Assembly: GCF_008727795.1 (NCBI RefSeq)
Contig: NZ_CP044222.1
Coordinates: 806,001 to 870,000, forward strand
Length of the DNA stretch: 64,000 bases
Direction of reading: 5' to 3'
DNA from: Nitrincola iocasae
Lineage (GTDB): Bacteria; Pseudomonadota; Gammaproteobacteria; Pseudomonadales; Balneatricaceae
The notes under the pieces are model-generated. The model was not told the DNA's origin, did not search any database, and saw only the letters and a list, made by a program, of their open reading frames with translations. This document shows, piece by piece, positions 27,838-36,300 of the stretch. The position numbers and the translations under genes were made by a program. Numbering within the stretch: the first letter of the stretch is position 1; every line of letters begins with the position of its first letter.

Positions 27838-30491
27838 ATGCAAGGGCTCTGATCGGAAAACTCTCGGAAACCTCCCGCGAAGGTGTAGAAACAGCGGCTT
27901 CGGTAGCTGTTGCACATCGTCACTACGCTGTTGAGCTGGAACATCTGGTGATCGGTCTGCTGAGAACCGAGTCCAATCAATTGGCCGGGCTGTTGGCCGC
28001 ATACAATTTGAATGCGGTACGTGTTATCGAAGAGATGGAGCGCAATATTGCCCATTTTGACCAGGGTAATACCCAGGCTCCTGCGTTTTCACCACGGGTC
28101 ATTGAGGTATTTAAAAAGGCCTGGATGCTCTCGAGCCTTGAATATGGTTTTCCAGCGATCGCCTCCGCCGCTTGTCTGGTGGTGCTGTTCAAGGATGAGT
28201 CGCTCAGGTTGTTAATGCTGTCGCGTTGTGCCTCCCTGCAGCAGGCTGATTTGGATCGTATCGTGCGTGAAGGGCAACGGCTGGCGCGTCATGAGTTCAC
28301 TTCGTTTTCGGAGAGTACCCCTGAGGGCGATGCTACGGACAGCGCTGAAGTACATCCGCAGGCTGGCGCTGCTCAGCCTGCAGCACGATTTGGCAAGCCT
28401 TCTGCGTTGGATGCCTATACGCTTGATCTTACTGCTCGTGCAAGGGCCGGGCAGTTAGACCCAGTGGTGGGCCGTGAAGCTGAAGTACGTCAAGTGATCG
28501 ATATCCTCTGCCGCCGTCGACAGAATAATCCGATCCTGACAGGCGAGGCGGGTGTGGGTAAAACCTCGATTGTCGAAGGTTTGGCACAGCGGGTGATTGA
28601 AGGTCAGGTGCCTGAATCGCTCCGCCAGGTGGTGATCCGCATCCTGGATCTGACTCTGCTTCAGGCTGGAGCCGGTGTTCGGGGCGAATTTGAACAACGC
28701 CTCAAGTCAGTGATTGAGGAGGTCAAACAGTCACCTGTGCCGATTATTCTGTTTATCGACGAAGCACACACCCTGGTGGGTGCCGGTGGCAATGGTGGGC
28801 AGGGCGATGCGGCTAATATTCTTAAACCCGCTTTGGCACGCGGTGAGTTACGTACCATTGCCGCTACAACCTGGGCGGAATACAAAAAATATTTTGAAAA
28901 AGATGCGGCGCTGACCCGTCGTTTTCAAGTGGTCAAAGTTGAAGAACCTTCTATCGAGCAGGCCACAGCAATGCTAAGGGCTGTGGCAGACAGGTTCGAA
29001 ACACACCATGGGGTGATGATTCTGGATGACGCCATCCAGGCAGCGGTCACTCTCAGCAAACGCTACATCAGCGGACGGCAACTACCGGATGTGTGCATCT
29101 CCTTGCTCGATACAGCCTGTTCACGCGTCAGCATGCAGCATCAAAGCAGTCCCTCGCACCTGGAAAATATCCAGGCGGCGATTCAACAGCTGAGTCTACA
29201 GGTCAAAGGCCTTGAGCGGGAACAGCAGGCCTATGGCGTGACGCATCAGGCACTGGATTCCTTGGTGAGTCGATTGTCTGATCTGGATATTGAGCGTCTG
29301 GCTGTTGAGCAACGCTGGCAGTCTGAAAGTGATTTAGTAACTCAAATTGTGGCGTTGCGTGGTCAACTGACCGAGTCACCTGAAGAGCCTCTTGAGCTGC
29401 ATCAGCAATTGAGTGACCTGCAACAGCAGCTGCAGTTGCTGCAGGGCGAACAGCCACTGATTCGCCCGCATGTCGATGTCCAGGTGGTATCAGAGGTGGT
29501 CTCGGCCTGGACCGGCATTCCGGCAGGTAAAATGCTTTCCGGTGACGTGCAACGGGTGATGTCATTACGCCATGACCTGGGTAAACGCATCGTTGGACAG
29601 GATCATGCAATCGACCGTGTCAGTGAAAGTGTTCGAGTGTCCAGTGCGCGCTTGTCTGATCCGCGACAGCCCTTAGCGGTGTTTATGTTCTGTGGCACCA
29701 GTGGTGTTGGCAAGACCGAAACCGCCTTGGCCCTGGCCGATCTGATGTACGGTGGCGAGCAAAATCTGACTGTCATCAACATGTCTGAGTATAAAGAAGA
29801 GCATAAGGTTTCTCTGTTGATGGGCTCACCTCCTGGGTATGTAGGTTATGGTGAAGGCGGCGTACTTACAGAAGCTGTACGTCGCAAGCCCTACAGTGTG
29901 GTGTTACTGGATGAAATTGAAAAAGCCCACCCAGGGATTCAGGACATTTTCTATCAGGTGTTCGATAAGGGTACCTTGAAAGATGGTGAAGGTCGGGATA
30001 TAGATTTCCGCAACACTCTGATCATCATGACCTCCAATGCCGGTACCGAAACGCTGACGGGATTAGCGGCTGATCCGGATACCCTGCCAGATGGCGAACA
30101 GTTGGAATCCCTGATAAAGCCAGAGTTGCTGCGCTATTTCAAACCCGCATTTTTGGGACGACTGCGGATTATTCCATATCTGCCTCTGCAAGATGACGCC
30201 ATGGCGGGGATCGTTCGCTTGCAATTGGATAAGATCGTACAGCGTATTGCGCAGGAGCATGGGGTACAGCTCCGCTACGATGATCAACTACTGCAAACCA
30301 TCGTCTCGCGCTGCAAGGAAGTGGATACGGGGGCCCGCAATGCCATTCACATCATCAGCAAACAAATTTTGCCAGCCCTGTCGCTGGTATTGCTCAACTC
30401 TCTGACAGACGAACAGCCGCTGAGCACTTTGCACCTGTCAGTCGATGATAACGGGCAGTTCAGTGTCGAAAGAGGTGATCAATCGTTATGA
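27834..30491 (+). CDS. clpV: T6SS AAA+ ATPase ClpV (TssH)
   Basis: An 885-residue ClpB-like hexameric unfoldase that disassembles contracted TssBC sheaths. The N-domain (about 1-150) carries the sheath-helix-binding region. Two AAA+ modules follow, with Walker A GEAGVGKT (237-244) and Walker B IILFIDEAHTL, then GTSGVGKT (621-628) and VVLLDEIEKAHP. A shortened middle domain (about 440-530, Gln-rich coiled coil) separates them, as in ClpV rather than ClpB. ATGA overlaps link it to ppkA upstream and to the exported-protein gene downstream. Confidence 0.97.
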   Translation: MNARALIGKLSETSREGVETAASVAVAHRHYAVELEHLVIGLLRTESNQLAGLLAAYNLNAVRVIEEMERNIAHFDQGNTQAPAFSPRVIEVFKKAWMLSSLEYGFPAIASAACLVVLFKDESLRLLMLSRCASLQQADLDRIVREGQRLARHEFTSFSESTPEGDATDSAEVHPQAGAAQPAARFGKPSALDAYTLDLTARARAGQLDPVVGREAEVRQVIDILCRRRQNNPILTGEAGVGKTSIVEGLAQRVIEGQVPESLRQVVIRILDLTLLQAGAGVRGEFEQRLKSVIEEVKQSPVPIILFIDEAHTLVGAGGNGGQGDAANILKPALARGELRTIAATTWAEYKKYFEKDAALTRRFQVVKVEEPSIEQATAMLRAVADRFETHHGVMILDDAIQAAVTLSKRYISGRQLPDVCISLLDTACSRVSMQHQSSPSHLENIQAAIQQLSLQVKGLEREQQAYGVTHQALDSLVSRLSDLDIERLAVEQRWQSESDLVTQIVALRGQLTESPEEPLELHQQLSDLQQQLQLLQGEQPLIRPHVDVQVVSEVVSAWTGIPAGKMLSGDVQRVMSLRHDLGKRIVGQDHAIDRVSESVRVSSARLSDPRQPLAVFMFCGTSGVGKTETALALADLMYGGEQNLTVINMSEYKEEHKVSLLMGSPPGYVGYGEGGVLTEAVRRKPYSVVLLDEIEKAHPGIQDIFYQVFDKGTLKDGEGRDIDFRNTLIIMTSNAGTETLTGLAADPDTLPDGEQLESLIKPELLRYFKPAFLGRLRIIPYLPLQDDAMAGIVRLQLDKIVQRIAQEHGVQLRYDDQLLQTIVSRCKEVDTGARNAIHIISKQILPALSLVLLNSLTDEQPLSTLHLSVDDNGQFSVERGDQSL

Positions 30492-31141
30492 AACGCTTCA
30501 GGTTTTTCCACACACTGTTAGCGTTGATGTTATCTCTGATAGCAGGTCAGTCACTCGCAGAAACAGACAACTTCCGTTTTGCACTACCTGAAAGTTATCA
30601 GCCTTTCAGCATGACGCCGCACCCTGTTCATTATGGCAATGTGCTGGTGCTGATGCCACCGGAGGCCAGTACACCCTGGCAACAACAAGGATATCGTAAT
30701 ATTCGTGTGCTGATGTTAACCGAACCTCCGGAGGCTGCCGGTTTCGCTACTACAGGACAGGGTGTTCGTGCTTATGCTGACTCGATACTGAATAACCTGG
30801 GTGCAGACTGTGAGCAGCCCAGTGTGCATCTGGGTTCCCCTGTTCAACTGCGAGATGGGCTGGGAGTTGATTGGCGACGCAGTTGTCGTTCAGCGCAGGC
30901 CGAAGGGATGTATTTGGCTGAGCAAGGACGTCTTTATTTTGCCGATAGGGGAGTATACGGGCTGAGCCAGTTTGGTTTCAGTAGTAGCCGACAGGCTAGC
31001 ATGACAGAAGCGGAACGCCACTGGTTCGCAAAATTTGTGTTCAATTCAAATTTCTGTCGTAGCGGTATGAATTGTGGTGATGAGGGCTACTTTAAATATT
31101 GGGTTGAGTATCAACCCGAAGTGCCCGCCACCTCTGAATGA
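30488..31141 (+). CDS. Exported protein of unknown function at the end of the T6SS operon
   Basis: A 217-residue protein with a clear Sec signal peptide (MKRFRFFHTLLALMLSLIAG, cleavage likely after QSLA near residue 24). The mature part has four cysteines (at CEQP, RSCR, FCRSG, NCGDE) that could form two disulfides. It is probably periplasmic. I recognise no family. It is coupled to clpV by an ATGA overlap and sits just before hcp-1. Its last ~38 codons are repeated twice more downstream, each time before an hcp-type leader (32404-32657, 33359-33608), showing that this tail was carried along when hcp units were duplicated. Confidence 0.75.
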   Translation: MKRFRFFHTLLALMLSLIAGQSLAETDNFRFALPESYQPFSMTPHPVHYGNVLVLMPPEASTPWQQQGYRNIRVLMLTEPPEAAGFATTGQGVRAYADSILNNLGADCEQPSVHLGSPVQLRDGLGVDWRRSCRSAQAEGMYLAEQGRLYFADRGVYGLSQFGFSSSRQASMTEAERHWFAKFVFNSNFCRSGMNCGDEGYFKYWVEYQPEVPATSE

Positions 31142-31177
31142 AGTGGCATTTTAAGTGCAAACTAAAAGGATGTTTAC
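31071..31177 (+). repeat. Copy A of the tail-plus-hcp-leader repeat
   Basis: The 3' end of the exported-protein gene (from ATTGTGGTGATGAGGGC) plus the hcp leader ending GCAAACTAAAAGGATGTTTAC. The same block recurs at 32404-32657 and 33359-33608. Copy A lacks about 110 bp that the other two carry between the stop codon and the GCAAACTAAAAGG leader. Confidence 0.85.
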
Positions 31178-31657
31178 ATGGCTATATATCTTAAAATTGA
31201 TGGCGTAGAAGGTGATGTGACTGAGTCAACTCATACCAATTGGGTTGAGTGTGATTCCATGAGTTGGAATGTCAGTCGGGCCCTCTCTACTAAACCAGGA
31301 CAGGGTAAAGATCGTGAATCTACTTCTCCCAGTATAGGTGAAATTGCGCTGGTAACTAAGATGGATAAAAGCTCTCCGGTGCTTTTTTCTGAGGCTTGTG
31401 TAGGGCAGGGTAAAACTGCTTTGATTCACATGGTACAGACCAGTCCTAATGGTATAGAAACCTATATGGAATATACCCTCACCAATGCTCTGGTAAGTGA
31501 GTACAGTGTATCTGCCGATAGGATTAATCGTCCACTGGAATCTATTAAGCTCAACTTTACTAAAATTGAAATGAGGTATACACCCTGGGATGAGTCGCAC
31601 CGCCCAGAAGGAAGCGTGCCTGCAGGCTACGATATCGCATTGGGGATTAAGCTTTAA
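31178..31657 (+). CDS. hcp: T6SS tube protein Hcp, copy 1
   Basis: A 159-residue Hcp with the family signature MAIYLKIDGVEGDVTESTH and the core YMEYTLTNALVSEYS, then NFTKIEMRYTPWDE. Hexameric rings stack into the inner tube, and the ring lumen can carry small effectors. AAAAGGATG lies eight bases before ATG 31178. It is followed after 46 bp by a small gene that may be its cargo. It is very similar to Hcp copy 2 at 33609, differing mostly in the C-terminal half. Confidence 0.97.
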   Translation: MAIYLKIDGVEGDVTESTHTNWVECDSMSWNVSRALSTKPGQGKDRESTSPSIGEIALVTKMDKSSPVLFSEACVGQGKTALIHMVQTSPNGIETYMEYTLTNALVSEYSVSADRINRPLESIKLNFTKIEMRYTPWDESHRPEGSVPAGYDIALGIKL

Positions 31658-31703
31658 TCAAACTGCTGTTGAAGCACGTTTAACTCAACTAGGGAGAGAC
31701 AAA

Positions 31704-32168
31704 ATGAGTGGGTGTTATAACTCAGGCGATTTCAAAAAATACTTTAACGAAAATATGCAGGCGTTGGGACTACCGGTTCCTTCGACACTATTCGATAGCT
31801 ACAACACTGCACTTGCTCATGCCATTGTTATGGTTGATGCGTTAAGAACGTTAGGTAAGGGCGCTACGGTGGCCGAGTTGATCGGCGCTACAACAGGTCT
31901 TGAAAAATTGAAAGTGGCAGCTACATTTGGTGCCTCTGCGTATGTTGGTGCCATTATCGGAAGTATAGCTGTCGCTAGTGGTCGTTCACTTGGATGTGGC
32001 TCGCGAATATCAGACCTATTTGTCTTTACACATCAGCATAATCTGCATTTTAAAGGTATTAATACATTTTATACGCAAAATCCTCAGGTGATTGATAAAG
32101 ACCATTCATTTAGGAATAGCTTCGGCATCCGAGCTAAAAAATCGCCCTTATCGTTTGAGTATGCGTGA
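31704..32168 (+). CDS. Putative small Hcp-linked membrane-active T6SS effector
   Basis: A 154-residue protein with no signal peptide. The N-terminal ~65 residues are helical. Residues about 70-92 form one hydrophobic, glycine-spaced segment (GASAYVGAIIGSIAVASG; Gly76, 82, 86, 93), a glycine-zipper pattern seen in small pore-forming effectors such as Tse4-like and Tme-type proteins. The C-terminal ~60 residues are polar with several His. It follows hcp by 46 bp and overlaps or abuts a tiny two-helix membrane protein gene, the layout of an effector/immunity pair. AGGGAGAG precedes ATG 31704. The function is inferred from size, hydrophobicity and position; I see no catalytic motif. Confidence 0.6.
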   Translation: MSGCYNSGDFKKYFNENMQALGLPVPSTLFDSYNTALAHAIVMVDALRTLGKGATVAELIGATTGLEKLKVAATFGASAYVGAIIGSIAVASGRSLGCGSRISDLFVFTHQHNLHFKGINTFYTQNPQVIDKDHSFRNSFGIRAKKSPLSFEYA

Positions 32169-32173
32169 CCGTT

Positions 32174-32350
32174 ATGGTTAAGAATATTCTGATATTAATA
32201 TCATGTGTAGTCATTGCAGTATTATCATGGTTTTTTTACTCTACTTTTGGTAAGTATGTAACCGCTTTTTTTCTGACACTTATTTTTATTTTCACTCTGT
32301 TTAGACCGGTTAAAAGAAAATTTTCTAGCAGGGTTAAGCCTGATGAATAA
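32174..32350 (+). CDS. Putative two-helix membrane immunity protein
   Basis: A 58-residue protein almost wholly made of two transmembrane helices (VKNILILISCVVIAVLSWFF and VTAFFLTLIFIFTLF) with a basic tail (RPVKRKFSSRVKPDE). It starts five bp after the 154-residue gene if ATG 32174 is used, or overlaps its stop with GTG 32165. Small polytopic immunity proteins typically guard the inner membrane against pore-forming T6SS effectors, so it probably protects against the upstream product. This is inferred from gene order and topology only. DNA here is visibly richer in A and T than the core operon. Confidence 0.55.
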   Translation: MVKNILILISCVVIAVLSWFFYSTFGKYVTAFFLTLIFIFTLFRPVKRKFSSRVKPDE

Positions 32351-32403
32351 TAATTTAATTAATTTATATGATAAATATCGAACGTCTAACAATTATGAAC
32401 CAG

Positions 32404-32657
32404 TTTTATTCAATTAAAATTGTTGCCGCAGTAGTATGGATTTTGGTGATGAGAGCTACTTCAAATATTGGGTTGAGTATCAACCCGAAGTGCCCGCCAC
32501 CTCTGAATAAATCTGTTTTTCTGTTGCCGGTGCAACAGGAAGGCAGGTTTGGTATGGGTACATGTTTAGGAAGTCGTGTATCTGTGAGTTGTGCTGCTTT
32601 ATTGAGATGAAAGTCAAAATGGGTAGTATTTTATATGCAAACTAAAAGGATGTTTAC
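32404..32657 (+). repeat. Copy B of the tail-plus-hcp-leader repeat
   Basis: A degenerate copy of the last ~38 codons of the exported-protein gene at 30488, with an in-frame TAA near its start but an intact end (FKYWVEYQPEVPATSE plus stop). About 140 bp of leader follow, ending GCAAACTAAAAGGATGTTTAC. After the leader come ATGGCTATATAT, the first four codons of hcp, but then a different gene (lipoprotein at 32670). The hcp of this copy has been lost. The stretch 32351-32657 has no real gene. Confidence 0.85.
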
Positions 32658-32669
32658 ATGGCTATATAT

Positions 32670-33197
32670 ATGAAAAATGCATGGAAAATTATAGCTGTTT
32701 TGTTAGTGATGCATATGATACAAGCATGCCAGGTGCATAACATTGATCATACAGATAACGATACAAATCTAAGCAGTGGGAAAGAACTGGTTCTGAAAGG
32801 TCGGATTTCATTGCCGTTACCTGAACAGTACGAAAAAGTGCTATTGGATGAGCACTCAATCATTATTACTGCGCCGGAGTATAGTATCGTGTACCGGTGG
32901 ATAGATAAAGAAGAGATAGAGTTTATTGGCTCAAAAAATTCTCCTTACACGTTCTTTAAAAACGCTTTCACAAACCCAGCTTCAGAAGAGGAAAAACGAT
33001 TTTTAGAAGGGTTGAAGAGTACAGTGCAGAGGTTTGATTATTCTTCTACTGATCTTGAATTTTTCTATTTTGATAGTGAAGATGGACAGCAAGTATATAT
33101 CTTATCTCAGATTTTGGATTTTGTTGTAGAGATCACCTATAAAGGTGAGGGTGCCACATATATAGATAGCATTATAGTTAATTCAGAAGTTAGATAA
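32670..33197 (+). CDS. Lipoprotein behind an hcp leader; possible orphan immunity protein
   Basis: A 175-residue lipoprotein. The signal MKNAWKIIAVLLVMHMIQAC ends in a lipobox (IQAC, Cys20); the remaining acidic domain, with many Tyr and Phe, resembles no family I recognise. Translation may start at ATG 32670, or at the hcp ATG 32658, which is in frame and adds MAIY, so the gene is effectively fused to the start of a lost hcp. AT-rich DNA and the missing upstream effector suggest an orphan immunity lipoprotein that survived loss of its toxin; this is inference. Confidence 0.6.
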   Translation: MKNAWKIIAVLLVMHMIQACQVHNIDHTDNDTNLSSGKELVLKGRISLPLPEQYEKVLLDEHSIIITAPEYSIVYRWIDKEEIEFIGSKNSPYTFFKNAFTNPASEEEKRFLEGLKSTVQRFDYSSTDLEFFYFDSEDGQQVYILSQILDFVVEITYKGEGATYIDSIIVNSEVR

Positions 33198-33608
33198 AAT
33201 AGGTTTGATATGGAAGTATTGATTGGGTAAGAAGGGTTATTTTAAAGACATTCTCTCAAAAATATTGAGAGGATAGTTGAATGTTAAAATCCTTAGCTAG
33301 ATTATATAGCTTTATATGATGGAGTTTTTTCATAATAACACTTATGATTTTAGCTTGTATTCAATGAAAGCTGTAATCGGAAAAGTATAAATTGTGGTGA
33401 TGAGGGCTACTTTAAATATTGGGTTGAGTACCAACCCGAAGTGCCCGCCACCTCTGAATAAATCTGTTTTTTTGTTGCTGATGCAGCAGAAAGACAGGTT
33501 TGGTATGGATACATGTTTAGGAAGTCGTGTATCTGTGAGTTGTGCTGCTTTATTGGGATGAAAGTCACAATAGGTAGTATTTTATATGCAAACTAAAAGG
33601 ATGTTTAC
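33198..33608 (+). repeat. Gene-free stretch containing copy C of the tail-plus-hcp-leader repeat
   Basis: Positions 33198-33358 are AT-rich with no gene that I can support. From about 33359 the sequence is the third copy of the exported-protein tail (FNESCNRKSINCGDEGYFKYWVE-like, ending VPATSE and stop) plus the ~140-bp leader, nearly identical to copy B, ending at the hcp-2 start. Confidence 0.8.
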
Positions 33609-34088
33609 ATGGCTATATATCTTAAGATTGATGGCGTAGAAGGTGATGTGACTGAGTCTTCTCACTCAAATTGGGTTGAGTGTGATTCAATGAGTTGGAA
33701 TGTCAGTCGAGGTCTCTCTACTAAACCCGGTCAGGGTAAAGATCGTGAATCCACCTCTCCCAGCATAGGTGAAATTACGCTGACAACAAAAATGGATAAA
33801 ACCTCACCCATCTTCTTTTCCGAAGCTTGTGTGGGGCAGGGGAAAACAGCGTTGATTCACATGGTGCAGACCAGCCCTAATGGTATCGAAACTTATATGG
33901 AGTATACGTTGACGAATACACTGATTAGTGGCTATAGCCTCAATGCGGATGAAAGTAATCGTCCGCAGGAAACGGTTACGCTCAACTTCACTAAAGTTGA
34001 GATGAAGTATACGCCGTGGGATGAGGCACATCGTCCTGAAGGTAGCGTGCCTGCAGGCTACGATATCGCACTGGGCGTCAAGCTGTAA
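33609..34088 (+). CDS. hcp: T6SS tube protein Hcp, copy 2
   Basis: A 159-residue Hcp, nearly the same as copy 1 in residues 1-100 and more different after it (for example TNTLISGYSLNADESNRPQE against TNALVSEYSVSADRINRPLE). Like copy 1 it should form tube hexamers. It follows leader copy C and precedes VgrG-1 by 166 bp, with a strong hairpin between them. The hcp-vgrG spacing and the intergenic motif AGCAGTACAAGGTTAA recur before vgrG-2, where only an hcp tail remains, so an hcp-vgrG unit was duplicated. Confidence 0.97.
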   Translation: MAIYLKIDGVEGDVTESSHSNWVECDSMSWNVSRGLSTKPGQGKDRESTSPSIGEITLTTKMDKTSPIFFSEACVGQGKTALIHMVQTSPNGIETYMEYTLTNTLISGYSLNADESNRPQETVTLNFTKVEMKYTPWDEAHRPEGSVPAGYDIALGVKL

Positions 34089-34101
34089 AAAGCCCTCAAG
34101 C

Positions 34102-34138
34102 AAGTGTCTACTGGTCGAGCAGGCCAGTAGACACTTTA
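34102..34138 (+). terminator. Hairpin after hcp-2
   Basis: AAGTGTCTACTGG and CCAGTAGACACTT form a perfect 13-bp stem with a nine-base loop, followed by a short T-rich stretch. It is probably a strong or partial terminator that lets hcp be made in excess over vgrG. A diverged version occurs at 38650 behind the hcp remnant. Confidence 0.75.
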
Positions 34139-34254
34139 ATATTTTGTAGATAAACACAACATTGAGCTGAGCAGTACAAGGTTAATTACACAGGATTGGT
34201 GTGTTTAATAAGTTAGACATCCTCATCCGCAAATGTGCTTGTAAAGGAAATACC

Positions 34255-36300
34255 ATGGCTCATTTTTCGCAACAACCTCGCCTGTTGTCAATCGACAGCC
34301 CCTTAGGCCAAGATACCTTGCTGCTGACGCGCATTGAAGGTGAAGAGGCGCTTTCCAGTCTGTTTTCCTTTGAGATCGAGATGTACTCGACTCGCCAATC
34401 GATTTTACCTGCTGAGATTGTCGGTAAGAACGTCACCCTCAAACTGATGCAAGCGGATGATCAGGGCCTCAAAACTGACTCACATACGGTGATTAACGGT
34501 TTTGTACGCCAGTTTCGGGGTGAAGGCAGTCAGCTGCAAGACTTACGCTGTTACTCGGCAGAAGTCGTGCCCTGGTTATGGTTTTTAACCCAAACCAGTG
34601 ACTCCAAAGTCTTTCAGCACAAAAATATCCGCCAGATTGCCAGCGAGGTGTTTGCCGATAACGGTTTCAGTGATTTTGAATTTCGCTTGATCGGTCAGCA
34701 CCCTGTCCGTGATTACTGTGTGCAGTATCAGGAAAGTGATTTCACCTTTTTATCCCGTCTGTTTGAAGAAGAGGGCATCTACTACTTCTTCAAGCACAGC
34801 CAAGGCCAGCATATCCTCGTGCTGGCAGACCATAGCAGTGCCCCGGAAACCTGTGAAGAAAGTTCAGTCACCTACCGCACCGGCTCCTTAAGTGCGCACA
34901 CTATTCATAGCTGGTCACACCAGCACAGCTTTCGTACCGGACGCTACGCCAAACGCGATTACGACTTCAAAAAACCATCCGATGTGATGCAAACCGGTAT
35001 CAAGGGTGATATGGACGTACCGAGTATCGGACGCTATGAGCAATATCTTTACCCGGGCCGTTATTACAACAAAGGCTTGGGTGAGAGCCTCACACGCCTG
35101 CGTATCGAACACGACGAAGCGCTGCATGATCAGGTGTTGGGCAAAAGTACCTGCCGCACCTTCCGCACAGGCCACACCTTTGATCTATCCCGACACGATG
35201 ACAACCCCGGTGAACTCGATACCTATCTGTTGGTGAGTATCCAGCACGACGCCGCAGACTACAGCTACACCAGTCGCGATGAAGAAACACGCCATTACGA
35301 AAACTGTTTTGTGTGCATGCCCGCCTCACGCGTCTACCGACCGCCACTAAAAACCGGTTGGCCCAAAATGCTCGGCCCACAGCACGCCATGATTGTGGGC
35401 CCTCCAGGCGAAGAGATCTACACCGATGCGTTCGGGCGGGTCAAAGTCCAGTTCCCCTGGGATCGTTACGGCAAATACAACGAGAACAGCTCCTGCTGGG
35501 TTCGTGTCAGTCATCAATGGGCCGGTAAAAACTGGGGCTCGATTTACATACCCCGTATCGGTCAAGAAGTCATTGTCGACTTCTACGATGGCAACCCCGA
35601 TCGCCCCATTATCACCGGTCGGGTCTACAACGCCGAACAGATGCCGCCCTGGAACCTGCCCGCCAACAAAACCCAAAGTGGTGTCCTCACTCGATCCAGT
35701 AAAGGGGGTACGGCGGATAATGCCAACTGTATTCGCTTTGAAGACCTGAAAGGCGAAGAACAACTCTTTATCCACGCCGAAAAGAACCAGGATATCGAAG
35801 TCGAGAACGATGAAACCCATTGGGTCGGTCGCGACCGGGAAAAAACCATCGATCGGGATGAAACGGTCGTCGTTAGACATGACCGTACCGAAGACGTCGG
35901 CAATAACGAAACCATCAGCATCGTCAATAACCGTAAAGAAACCGTGGGTGGTAACGAAAAGGTCTCGATTGCCAAAAACCACACCCATAGCATCGGCAAA
36001 ACCGAGATCAAAAGTGTCGGTTTAGCCCGCATTCAAGCGGTGGGCCTGAATGAAACTCTCACCGTGGGCGGCATGCAGCAAAGCCTTGTCGGCTTATCTC
36101 GAATCCAACGCGTGGGCATCAAAGACAGCTTAAAAGTCGGCAAGACCCTGAGCATCGAAGCGGGTGAAACCATCGAGCTGGTCTGCGGTGCCTCCAAAAT
36201 CGTGCTAACGCCCAGTGCCATCCACCTCGACAGCCCCACCATTCATATTCTGGGTGGCAGTGCAGTGAATATTGATGGAGGAACGGTCAATATCAACTGC
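34255..36300 (+). repeat. Direct repeat: vgrG core, copy 1
   Basis: The first ~2.05 kb of vgrG-1 is nearly identical at DNA level to 38795-40840 of vgrG-2 (constant offset of 4540 bp). Identity falls off sharply at the toxin linker. A recombination substrate and sign of recent duplication or gene conversion. Confidence 0.9.

Noticed and set aside
35347..36032. Long antisense frames opposite the vgrG cores (also at 39887-40572)
   Set aside because: They lie opposite the VgrG OB-fold and beta-helix in both copies, with no start signals; they follow from codon bias of the sense gene.
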